Source of the DNA: CBDFNC01 sp965249895 | GTDB taxonomy: Bacteria; Pseudomonadota; Gammaproteobacteria; Enterobacterales; CBDFNC01 | Assembly (NCBI GenBank): GCA_965249895.1 | Contig: CBDFNC010000002.1 | Coordinates: 124,001-188,000 of the forward strand | DNA length: 64,000 nt | Direction: 5' to 3' | Shown: one piece after another, positions 35,918-43,291 of the stretch | Numbering within the stretch: position 1 is the stretch's first letter | Layout of the letters: each line of letters starts with the position of its first letter | The notes under the pieces: generated by a model | Told to the model about the DNA's origin: nothing | Database searches by the model: none | The model's input: the letters and a program-made list of their open reading frames with translations, nothing else | Position numbers and translations under genes: made by a program

Positions 35918-36214
35918 TCATTTATATGCGGCTTTCACTTTTCCACTTTTTCTAAGCTTCAGCATATCACTCTTTAGCTTATTCAACCTTGCCTGAGCAA
36001 GCTGCTGGATGTTCGCCGATGCAAGCTCAAGTTGTCGCAACTCATCAGCCACCGACATGAGCTCAGACTCTGTGTAGCGATGAAAAAACACCTCCAGCAA
36101 TTCCTTTCTAATCGCCTCTTTCTCCGGAAAACCCTCCAGCTGGTCTTGATCTAAAAGATGCCTTAGTTCTTCAGTAAAATGTAGAAGGGCTTTTATATCA
36201 CTTTCTACCGTCAT
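35918..36214 (-). CDS. FliT-like flagellar chaperone
   Basis: This small, helical, charged protein of 98 residues (heptad-rich, for example LRQLELASANIQQLAQARLNKL near the end) is encoded directly behind fliS, its start adjoining the fliS stop. In other gamma-proteobacteria this position holds FliT, the chaperone for the filament cap FliD. Sequence similarity is not obvious by eye, so the call rests mainly on size, composition and context. Confidence 0.6.
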   Translation of the reverse strand: MTVESDIKALLHFTEELRHLLDQDQLEGFPEKEAIRKELLEVFFHRYTESELMSVADELRQLELASANIQQLAQARLNKLKSDMLKLRKSGKVKAAYK

Positions 36215-36625
36215 TTACGCCCCCTGGGGAGTTTCATATTGCTGGCGGACATCCACAGGAATTGCATCCCAACCTTCTTTGATATTGCTGACCAGCTCAA
36301 TCACTTCATCAATCATCTCCGAAGAATTCTCCATATTGGCCTGGGTGATCCTACGTACCATATAGTTATATAATGCTGCCAAATTTTCAGAGACTTCACC
36401 GCCTTTTTCCATATCCAGGCTATCTTGCAACTCACCAATCAGGGCGATAGCCTTAGTGAGTGCTTTGTTTTTTGCTTCAATGTTTTTTTGCGAAATGGCC
36501 CCTTTAGAAGCCGCCAAGTTACCTATGGTATGCTGTAAAACCAAGGATATCAGGGTGTGCGGATCAGCATCCGCCACGTTGTTAGTACTTACTCTCTGGT
36601 ACTGCCTAATTGAAAGTCGAGTCAT
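36215..36625 (-). CDS. fliS: Flagellin chaperone FliS
   Basis: FliS binds the C-terminal part of flagellin to stop premature polymerisation in the cytoplasm. The 136-residue product shows the family pattern: YQRVSTNNVADADPHTLISLVLQ, a four-helix body with NIEAKNKALTKAIALIGELQ and LDMEKGGEVSENLAALYNYM, then VRRITQANMENSSEMIDEVIELV. It starts with ATG at 36625 and a GGAG ribosome site. It is oriented away from the flr operon and followed directly by the FliT-like gene. Confidence 0.94.
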   Translation of the reverse strand: MTRLSIRQYQRVSTNNVADADPHTLISLVLQHTIGNLAASKGAISQKNIEAKNKALTKAIALIGELQDSLDMEKGGEVSENLAALYNYMVRRITQANMENSSEMIDEVIELVSNIKEGWDAIPVDVRQQYETPQGA

Positions 36626-36743
36626 AATTCACTCCAAAACACCCGTATATGTTAAGTCTATAGGTTTTACTGGTCCGGTGACACCAAACACTTGGCGGTT
36701 TGGCATTGTTAGTCACATTTATCTCACTGCTACAGTAAAATGC

Positions 36744-36759
36744 AGCAAATGTTATGCCA
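36744..36759 (-). promoter_or_regulatory. Sigma54 promoter of fliS (minus strand)
   Basis: On the minus strand the sequence reads TGGCATAACATTTGCT, with GG and GC 10 bases apart, about 120 bases before the fliS start. The 264-base divergent region up to flrA also contains the likely flrA promoter, for example TTGTTA-N16-TAAAAT ending near 36849, which is weak. Confidence 0.65.
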
Positions 36760-36889
36760 AGTGTATAGCGACATTAAATAGAACCTATGTCAAAAAAACG
36801 CCAGCCAACGGTATTTTGACTTGTTAATGCTTCATTCTTGATTAAAATGACCCCATTAGAATAATATTTTATCCTTAGTGAGACCTTTC

Positions 36890-38326
36890 ATGGATGAACT
36901 GCGCCAAATTCTTATCGTTGATGATCAGCTAAGCCGTCAACAACAGTTAACCACTGTCTTGGACTTTATCGGCGAATCTTGCCAGAACATTAGCCTTAAA
37001 GAACTAGAAAATTACAAAGAGTCAGCTAGTTGCCTCTGTATAGTGGTTGGTGATACCCAAATTGATCCTGAGCAGTTGATCACCGAATATCCGGCATTAC
37101 CTTTTTTGACCTTGGGTCAGAACATTGGCGCTCACGTCAGTAACCATATTGGGAATATTGAAGAACCCTTTAATTACAGGGAATTAACTCAGCAACTGCA
37201 TTTCTGCCAGACCTACCTGGATAAAATTGTATCGGGTCAAAAAACCGGACTTAGCAGTCATCTGTTTCGCTCTTTGGTAGGCAAAGGCGGCGCTATTCAA
37301 GAAGTGCGACATCTTATCGAACAGGTCGCTGTTACCTCGGCTAATGTATTGGTGTTGGGTGAGTCCGGGACAGGTAAAGAAGTGGTGGCGAGAGGCATCC
37401 ACGATGCATCACCTCGCGCCAGCGGACCTTTTGTACCGGTAAACTGCGGCGCTATACCCGCTGAGTTGCTGGAAAGTGAGCTGTTTGGCCATGAAAAAGG
37501 CGCGTTTACCGGTGCTTTCGCCGCGCGGAAAGGCCGTTTCGAGCTGGCGGATGGGGGCAGCTTATTTCTCGATGAAATTGGCGATATGCCGATGCCGATG
37601 CAGGTTAAATTGTTGCGGGTATTACAAGAACGTACGTTTGAGCGGGTCGGCGGCAGTAAGGCCATTAAGGTAGATGTCAGGGTTATTGCAGCCACCCACA
37701 GAAACCTGGAGGAGATGATCCGGGAGGGGAGTTTTCGTGAAGATCTATTTTATCGGCTTAACGTTTTCCCCATCGAGACGCCGGCCTTGAGGCAGCGACA
37801 GGATGATATTCCACTACTTTTACAGGAGCTTATTGGCCGTCACGAAGAGGCGCACCACGCATCTGTGCGCTTTACCCAAAGAAGTATTGAGTCACTGATG
37901 CTGCATGCCTGGCCAGGTAATGTGCGGGAATTGTCTAACCTGATTGAGCGTTTACTTATCCTCCATCCGAACCGAATCGTTGATGTGAACGACTTGCCGC
38001 CAAAATACCGACACCTTGACGCAGAGTCTTTTGAGCCTGAGATCCCGGATGAAATTGCCGAGCGCGATGCGCTGGCCGCGATGTTTACCGATGAACCCCA
38101 GGAAGAGCTAATGGCTGAAGCGCCCGAAACCGTCTCTTTGGCAAGCTCATTGCCGGAAGAGGGGTTAAATCTCAAAGATATGCTTTCTGAGTTGGAAGTG
38201 GATATGATCCGTCAGGCATTGGATCAGCAGTCAGGTGTGGTGGCCAGGGCTGCAGACCAATTAGGGATGCGCAGGACGACGTTAGTCGAAAAAATGCGCA
38301 AGTATGGGCTTTCAAAAGAAGGCTAA
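36890..38326 (+). CDS. flrA: FlrA/FleQ: sigma54-dependent master activator of flagellar genes
   Basis: FlrA activates the first sigma54-dependent flagellar genes. The 478-residue protein has a degenerate N-terminal receiver-like (FleQ) domain (about 1-115), a central AAA+ domain with Walker A GESGTGKE (about 157-164) and the sigma54-contact loop GAFTGA (about 204-209), and a C-terminal Fis-type helix-turn-helix (VVARAADQLGMRRTTLVEKMRKYG). I take the ATG at 36890; a GTG at 36878 is possible. It is transcribed away from fliS. Unusually, a toxin-antitoxin pair separates it from flrB. Confidence 0.95.
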   Translation: MDELRQILIVDDQLSRQQQLTTVLDFIGESCQNISLKELENYKESASCLCIVVGDTQIDPEQLITEYPALPFLTLGQNIGAHVSNHIGNIEEPFNYRELTQQLHFCQTYLDKIVSGQKTGLSSHLFRSLVGKGGAIQEVRHLIEQVAVTSANVLVLGESGTGKEVVARGIHDASPRASGPFVPVNCGAIPAELLESELFGHEKGAFTGAFAARKGRFELADGGSLFLDEIGDMPMPMQVKLLRVLQERTFERVGGSKAIKVDVRVIAATHRNLEEMIREGSFREDLFYRLNVFPIETPALRQRQDDIPLLLQELIGRHEEAHHASVRFTQRSIESLMLHAWPGNVRELSNLIERLLILHPNRIVDVNDLPPKYRHLDAESFEPEIPDEIAERDALAAMFTDEPQEELMAEAPETVSLASSLPEEGLNLKDMLSELEVDMIRQALDQQSGVVARAADQLGMRRTTLVEKMRKYGLSKEG

Positions 38327-38328
38327 CA

Positions 38329-38352
38329 AATATCTCTCCTCGGAAAGATATT
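38329..38352 (+). terminator. Weak hairpin after flrA
   Basis: The inverted repeat AATATCT / AGATATT has a 10-base loop and lies a few bases after the flrA stop. There is no T-run, so it is a poor intrinsic terminator and may only be a structural element. Confidence 0.25.
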
Positions 38353-38358
38353 GGTGAA

Positions 38359-38396
38359 GTCTACGCGTAGACGTTTTATGTATAAAAAGTCTACAC
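38359..38396 (+). promoter_or_regulatory. Operator-like palindrome before the toxin-antitoxin genes
   Basis: GTCTACGCGTAGAC at 38359-38372 is a perfect 14-base palindrome, and a half-site GTCTACAC follows at 38389-38396. This is the arrangement expected for autoregulation by a DNA-binding antitoxin. A promoter (TAGACG, 18 bases, TACACT) overlaps the sites. Confidence 0.55.
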
Positions 38397-38431
38397 TTGG
38401 ATGTGAGCCAATGTCTGGTAGTGAGATATGT

Positions 38432-38839
38432 ATGAAAACAATCAAAGCACAAGCTAGTGACGGTAAAGTTAAGTTGTCGCAAGCGGCGGTGGGGTTAAAC
38501 GCCGTGTTTCGTATCTTTGCGCTTTGGGGTTGTACGCCAGAACAAGTGCAAGCGATTTTACAGGTTTCACGAGCTGCTTATTACAAATACCGTGAAAATC
38601 CAGCGTCAGCAAAATTGACTGATGATCAGCTTGAGCGCATTAGCTATGTGCTGAACATTCACTCGGCTCTGCGTATCGTTTTCTCTAATCCGGAAAACGT
38701 CTACGGTTTTATGAAGATGCGTAACAACAACCCATATTTCGAAGGTAAAACACCCTTAGAGCTGATAGCAACCGGCTCATTTGGGGGGTTGTATGAAGTA
38801 TTCAAGCGCATTGATGCACTGCGAGGAGGTCGCTGGTAA
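38432..38839 (+). CDS. Antitoxin, Xre/MbcA/ParS type
   Basis: The 135-residue protein is the antitoxin partner of the RES toxin that follows. The N-terminal half carries a Xre-like helix-turn-helix (FALWGCTPEQVQAILQVSRAAYYKYRENPAS) and the C-terminal half the toxin-binding DUF2384 segment (FSNPENVYGFMKMRNNNPYF, then GKTPLELIATGSFGGLYEVF). I chose the ATG at 38432 with GTGAG 6 bases upstream; an ATG at 38411 is possible but poorly spaced. Its stop overlaps the toxin start (TAATG). The palindromes upstream suggest autoregulation. It breaks the flrA-flrB linkage. Confidence 0.85.
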   Translation: MKTIKAQASDGKVKLSQAAVGLNAVFRIFALWGCTPEQVQAILQVSRAAYYKYRENPASAKLTDDQLERISYVLNIHSALRIVFSNPENVYGFMKMRNNNPYFEGKTPLELIATGSFGGLYEVFKRIDALRGGRW

Positions 38840-39534
38840 TGTTGGATATGGCAACACTGGATACTGTCAGTTTGACGGGACAACAAAGTTACCGGTTGGT
38901 CAATGCCAAGCTGCCGCCGATTTCCCTGTTTGATGATGTTGCTGATGCCGATGAGTTCGACCTGTTGTATGAGTTACAAGAAATAACAAACCCTCGGATT
39001 CAGAATGAGGTCGGCAATTTGAACCTGCTCCCTAAAGATCAGATCCCGTTTGGTATTGCCGGTTGCTCCTATGCCACAGCCTCGTTTACCCATGTAAACC
39101 CTGACGGAAGTCGCTTTAGTGACGGTTCCTACGGTGTGCTTTATTTAGCCGACTCACCCGACACAGCGATAGCCGAGACGCGCTATCATCAGGACAGGTA
39201 TTTATCTAATATCGAGGGGCTACACTACGATGTGATCACAATGCGTGGTCTAGCATGTAGATTTGACGGTGATTTGTTTGATATTACCCGGCTCGGTGAT
39301 GGTGCAATTTACCACGAAACGGATTATGCGGCGCCACGGCAGTTCGCCGAGCAAGTGCGAAAGGAGGGCGGAGAGGGACTGCAATACCGTTCGGTCAGAA
39401 ATGAAGGCGCCACTTGTTGGGCACTGTTTACACCGAAACGAGTCAAAGCGATTAACCAGAGCGCGCATTTCGAGTTCATCTGGAACGGTAAGACGATATC
39501 TAAGGTTGAGACTATCAGCCAGGTTAGACAGTAG
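38839..39534 (+). CDS. RES-domain toxin (NAD-degrading)
   Basis: RES toxins of Xre-RES and MbcTA systems deplete NAD+ when freed from the antitoxin. The 231-residue protein shows the R-E-S signature: NPDGSRFSDGSYGVLYLADSPDTAIAET (Arg92, Glu113) and GLQYRSVRNEGATCWALF (Ser185), with spacing normal for the family. It starts one base inside the antitoxin stop, typical of a two-gene type II module. All three signature residues are present, so it looks intact. Toxicity is inferred, not shown. Confidence 0.87.
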   Translation: MLDMATLDTVSLTGQQSYRLVNAKLPPISLFDDVADADEFDLLYELQEITNPRIQNEVGNLNLLPKDQIPFGIAGCSYATASFTHVNPDGSRFSDGSYGVLYLADSPDTAIAETRYHQDRYLSNIEGLHYDVITMRGLACRFDGDLFDITRLGDGAIYHETDYAAPRQFAEQVRKEGGEGLQYRSVRNEGATCWALFTPKRVKAINQSAHFEFIWNGKTISKVETISQVRQ

Positions 39535-39627
39535 CAGTATTTCACCTGTACCGGCCTCAAGGTCAAATTATTGACTCCTCGTTCAACGCTCTGCTGTAAG
39601 GTGTTGAAAATAAACAGATAAAAATAA

Positions 39628-39643
39628 TGGCATGATTGTTGAT
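39628..39643 (+). promoter_or_regulatory. Possible sigma54-like promoter of flrB
   Basis: TGGCATGATTGTTGAT has a good -24 half, but the -12 half has GA instead of GC. It lies 41 bases before flrB. flrBC is sigma54-dependent in vibrios, so it is plausible but weak. Confidence 0.35.
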
Positions 39644-39684
39644 TGTCTAGGCATATTAGTTTTATTCGCCGGGGCAATACAGAG

Positions 39685-40752
39685 ATGGAGCAAGGGCTAA
39701 AAGCAGAAGGTTTTGTCGGTGAGCTGGAATCGTTACGCTCCCAGGCCAAATATATGGAGCAGGTGATCGATGTCTTACCTTCCGGACTGGTTGTTATCGA
39801 TGGTAATGGTGTCGTTATTGAAGCGAATCGTATCGCCAAAGATCTGCTTGACGAGCCGCTTATTGGCCAGCTCTGGTTTAACGTGATCAAACGTGCTTTT
39901 TCCCCCAGGGAAGACGATGGTCACGAAGTTTCCCTTAATGACGGTCGTCGTATTCAGCTTAAAATCTCCGCCTTAGAAGGCCAGCCGGGACAGTTGATAT
40001 TAATGACCGACCTGTCTGAAACCCGCGAATTGCAAGACCGCCTGAGTAAGCTGAAGAGGCTTTCCGCACTAGGCAAGATGGTCGCTTCCTTAGCTCATCA
40101 GATCAGAACCCCGCTATCAGCCGCCATGTTATACGGTGCTAATTTAGCCAATAAAACCCTTCCTGAAACATCCAGGCAAAGCTTCCAGCAAAAGCTGATG
40201 AGCCGGCTGCAAGATTTAGAAACTCAGGTCAACGACATGCTGTTGTTTGCCCGTAGTGGCGAAAAGCAGGTGGTCGCAGAAGTGTCTTTGCAATCTTTGT
40301 TACGGGAAGTGAAAGCAGGCTCAGAAGTGTTGGTGGAAAGAGCCAGCGGGCGTGTCGAGGTGGAGCTGCCAGAGCCGGATTTATTAATTATGGCGAATCG
40401 AAACGCCCTGGCGAGCGCCATCGGCAACTTGATCCATAACGCCACCCAGGCTTGTGGCCCGGGTGCATATATCCGGATTTCGGCTAAACGTAGTGGGGCA
40501 AATGATGTGGAGTTAAGTGTTACCGATAATGGCCCAGGGATCCCAAAATCGAATTTTGAAAAGGTGATGGAGCCATTTTATACCAGTCGCTCACAGGGAA
40601 CCGGATTGGGGCTGGCCGTGGTGCAATCGGTCGCTAAAGCACATCAAGGCAGGGTCGAGCTCAGCTCGATACTGGGCAAGGGCGCATGTTTTAAATTAAT
40701 TTTGCCACTGCATAAGGTGGCCAGCCCAAGGGCTATGGTAGTAGGAGAATAG
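39685..40752 (+). CDS. flrB: FlrB/FleS: sensor histidine kinase
   Basis: FlrB phosphorylates FlrC when the hook-basal body is ready. The 355-residue cytoplasmic protein has a PAS-like N-terminal domain (about 25-115), a HisKA helix with the phospho-acceptor His in MVASLAHQIRTPLSAAM, and an ATPase domain with NLIHNATQA, VTDNGPGIP and GTGLGLAVVQSVAKAHQG. The ATG at 39685 is preferred to a TTG at 39643. The last 120 bases (from about 40630) are the parent of the 202-base repeats that follow. Confidence 0.93.
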   Translation: MEQGLKAEGFVGELESLRSQAKYMEQVIDVLPSGLVVIDGNGVVIEANRIAKDLLDEPLIGQLWFNVIKRAFSPREDDGHEVSLNDGRRIQLKISALEGQPGQLILMTDLSETRELQDRLSKLKRLSALGKMVASLAHQIRTPLSAAMLYGANLANKTLPETSRQSFQQKLMSRLQDLETQVNDMLLFARSGEKQVVAEVSLQSLLREVKAGSEVLVERASGRVEVELPEPDLLIMANRNALASAIGNLIHNATQACGPGAYIRISAKRSGANDVELSVTDNGPGIPKSNFEKVMEPFYTSRSQGTGLGLAVVQSVAKAHQGRVELSSILGKGACFKLILPLHKVASPRAMVVGE

Positions 40753-40753
40753 G

Positions 40754-41359
40754 ATGTCACAAGCACAAATGACCTTGGTGGATAGACGGATAACTGCTAA
40801 TAGCAGGGCGCCAGTGTATTGTGACAAAGCAGTCGCTAAAGCGCACCAGGGTAGGGTCGAGCTCAGCTCGATACTGGGCAAGGGCGGATGTTTTAAATTA
40901 ATTTTGCCACTGCATAAGGTGGCCAGCCCAAGGGCTATGGTAGTAGGAGAATAGGATGTCACAAGCACAAATGACCTTGGTGGATAGACGGATAACTGCT
41001 AATAGCAGGGTGCCAGTGTATTGTGACAAAGCAGTCGCTAAAGCGCACCAGGGTAGGGTAGAGCTCAGCTCGATACTGGGCAAGGGCGGATGTTTTAAAT
41101 TAATTTTGCCACTGCATAAGGTGGCCAGCCCAAGGGCTATGGTAGTAGGAGAATAGGACGTTACAAGCACAAATGACCTTGGTGGATAGATGGATAACTG
41201 CTAATAGCAGGGCGCCAGTGTATTGTGACAAAGCAGTCGCTAAAGCGCACCAGGGTAGGGTAGAGCTCAGCTCGATACTGGGCAAGGGCGGATGTTTTAA
41301 ATTAATTTTGCCACTGCATAAGGTGGCCAGCCCAAGGGCTATGGTAGTAGGAGAATAGG
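40754..41359 (+). repeat. Tandem array 3 x 202 bp at the flrB/flrC junction
   Basis: Three units start at 40754, 40956 and 41158, exactly 202 bases apart, and the intact flrC starts 202 bases after the third. Each begins with the flrC start region (ATGTCACAAGCACAAAT), then about 50 bases resembling an internal flrC stretch with a deletion (TTGGTGGATA versus TTGGTTGATA, later CCAGTGTAT in both), and then the last 120 bases of flrB through its stop. Units 1 and 2 are open for 66 codons and have an AGGAG site; in unit 3 the start codon is ACG. No insertion-sequence genes are present. Confidence 0.95.
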
Positions 41360-42724
41360 ATGTCACAAGCACAAATACTTGTTGTAGAAGATGATGCCGG
41401 CCTGCGTGAAGCTTTGGTTGATACACTGTTAATTGCTGGTTACCAGTGTATCGAGGCCGAAAGTGGTGAAGCTGCCTTGGTTGAACTGAGTCGGCGCAGT
41501 TTTGATCTCGTGGTGAGTGATATTCAAATGGGGGGGATGTCGGGCTTAATTTTATTAACCAACATCAAGGCGAAATACCCGGAAACCCCGGTATTGCTGA
41601 TGACAGCATACGCCACCATAGATGACGCGGTAAATGCCATGCGTGATGGCGCCATCGATTATCTGTCGAAACCATTTTCCCCCGAAGTCCTGCTTAACCA
41701 GGTGAGTCGCTACGCACCGGCGCAAAAAGTAGAAAAATTGACCCCTGTGTTTGGTGATCAAAGTACCCGTGCCTTGTTGGAGTTGGCAGCCAGGGTCGCC
41801 AAGTCTGAGGCCTCGGTGATGGTGTCAGGCCCAAGCGGGACGGGCAAAGAAGTTCTGTCCCGATATATACACGATATGTCCAACCGGGCAGATGGTGAAT
41901 TTGTGGCGATAAACTGCGCCGCTATTCCGGAGAATATGCTGGAGGCGACCCTGTTTGGTTACGAGAAAGGCGCCTTTACCGGCGCGGTTCAGGCCTGTCC
42001 GGGAAAATTCGAGCAGGCTCAAGGCGGCACTATCTTGCTGGATGAAATCACCGAAATGGACTTGTCGCTGCAAGTTAAGTTACTCAGAGTGCTACAGGAG
42101 CGGGAAGTCGAGCGGCTGGGTAGTCGTAAAACCATTAAACTGGACGTCAGGGTATTGGCCACCAGTAATCGCGATCTTAAACAAGCGGTTAAGGACGGAA
42201 TGTTTAGGGAAGATCTCTACTACCGCCTCAATGTGTTCCCCCTCAAGTGGTTGCCCCTCAATGACAGGAAAGGCGATATTCTTCCTCTGGCTAGCCATCT
42301 AATTAACCGGCATAGCCAGAGTCAGGGTTTGGCCGCCCCCGTGCTTACCCGGGAGGCGGAACTATGTTTACAGGCTTATACCTGGCCAGGTAATGTGCGT
42401 GAGTTAGACAACGTGATCCAGCGGGCTCTGATCCTTGGTCAGCAAGGTGAGTTGAGAAAAGAAGATCTTATCTTGGAAGAAGACGGCTTTGAGACAATAG
42501 AGACGAACCTGGCTGAACTGGATCCCATTAAGCCTGAACAAAGTATGGAGCCGGAGAAATTGGGTAGTGAGCTGAAGCAGCAAGAGCAGCAGATCATCTT
42601 GGATACCTTAAGGACTTATGGCGGCAAGCGTAAAGCGGTGGCAGAAAAGTTGGGGATCAGCCCAAGGACACTTAGATATAAGCTGGCCAGGATGAAGGAA
42701 ATGGGGATCGAATTACCCGCATAG
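41360..42724 (+). CDS. flrC: FlrC/FleR: sigma54-dependent response regulator
   Basis: FlrC, phosphorylated by FlrB, activates class III flagellar genes such as the hook and basal-body operons. The 454-residue protein has a receiver domain with phospho-acceptor Asp54 (LVVSDIQMGG; acidic pocket Asp11, Asp12), an AAA+ domain with Walker A GPSGTGKEVL, the GAFTGA loop in EKGAFTGAVQACPGKFEQ, and a C-terminal Fis-type helix-turn-helix (AVAEKLGISPRTLRYKLARM). It is preceded directly by the third 202-bp repeat with an AGGAGAATAGG ribosome site. A terminator follows. Confidence 0.95.
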   Translation: MSQAQILVVEDDAGLREALVDTLLIAGYQCIEAESGEAALVELSRRSFDLVVSDIQMGGMSGLILLTNIKAKYPETPVLLMTAYATIDDAVNAMRDGAIDYLSKPFSPEVLLNQVSRYAPAQKVEKLTPVFGDQSTRALLELAARVAKSEASVMVSGPSGTGKEVLSRYIHDMSNRADGEFVAINCAAIPENMLEATLFGYEKGAFTGAVQACPGKFEQAQGGTILLDEITEMDLSLQVKLLRVLQEREVERLGSRKTIKLDVRVLATSNRDLKQAVKDGMFREDLYYRLNVFPLKWLPLNDRKGDILPLASHLINRHSQSQGLAAPVLTREAELCLQAYTWPGNVRELDNVIQRALILGQQGELRKEDLILEEDGFETIETNLAELDPIKPEQSMEPEKLGSELKQQEQQIILDTLRTYGGKRKAVAEKLGISPRTLRYKLARMKEMGIELPA

Positions 42725-42743
42725 CTCTCGCCTTACCCTTTTT

Positions 42744-42774
42744 AAAAGGTCGCGCCCGTGACCTTTTCTGTTTT
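42744..42774 (+). terminator. Terminator after flrC
   Basis: The stem AAAAGGTC (42744-42751) / GACCTTTT (42760-42767) with an 8-base loop is followed by CTGTTTT. It closes the flrBC operon just before the fliE promoter. Confidence 0.85.
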
Positions 42775-42790
42775 GGCCTTAATATTGCAT
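42774..42790 (+). promoter_or_regulatory. Sigma54 promoter of fliE operon
   Basis: TGGCCTTAATATTGCAT has GG at 42775-42776 and GC at 42787-42788, 10 bases apart, 51 bases before the fliE start. Confidence 0.75.
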
Positions 42791-42840
42791 TCCCTCTATA
42801 TAAACCAGTTAACGTCAAAACCATGACCAAGGAGTACAGG

Positions 42841-43161
42841 ATGAATATTAACGGAGCCTCTCTTTACAATGAGTTGCAGGCCATGTCGGCACAATCCAAA
42901 AGCCTGGACACCAGTCAACAAATTAACAACTCGGCCCAGGCTGACTTCTCACAACTTCTTACCCAAGCTATCGACAAGGTGAATGACTTGCAGCAAAATA
43001 CCGGCGAATTAAGAACCCGGTTTGATATGGGCGACCGTAGCGTCAGCCTGGGTGACGTGATGATTGCTTCGAGTAAATCCAGCGTTGCCTTTGAAGCCAC
43101 GGTTCAGGTGCGTAACAAGGTAGTAGAAGCCTATAAATCGATAATGAGTATGCCGGTTTAA
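42841..43161 (+). CDS. fliE: Hook-basal body complex protein FliE
   Basis: FliE links the MS ring to the proximal rod. The 106-residue product carries the family C-terminus (FSQLLTQAIDKVNDLQQNTGELRTRFD, then SSKSSVAFEATVQVRNKVVEAYKSIMSMPV). The start at 42841 has AAGGAG upstream; the ATG at 42823 overlaps that site and is rejected. The 130-base gap before fliF shows no promoter that I could recognise, so it is probably co-transcribed with fliF. Confidence 0.94.
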   Translation: MNINGASLYNELQAMSAQSKSLDTSQQINNSAQADFSQLLTQAIDKVNDLQQNTGELRTRFDMGDRSVSLGDVMIASSKSSVAFEATVQVRNKVVEAYKSIMSMPV

Positions 43162-43291
43162 GCTTGCTTTGACTGTGAGCAGACTGCAGTATCACCGAAA
43201 AGAATATAAGCGCGTATCAGTTGGATAGCGTATAAAAAACAAGCATTAAGTTGGGATGTGCAAGTTGTGACACAGCAAAAGGGAGTAGTCA

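Noticed and set aside
40754..41156. Two independent 66-codon genes after flrB
   Set aside because: They are tandem chimeras of flrC start and flrB end, so they are described as repeat units rather than separate genes.
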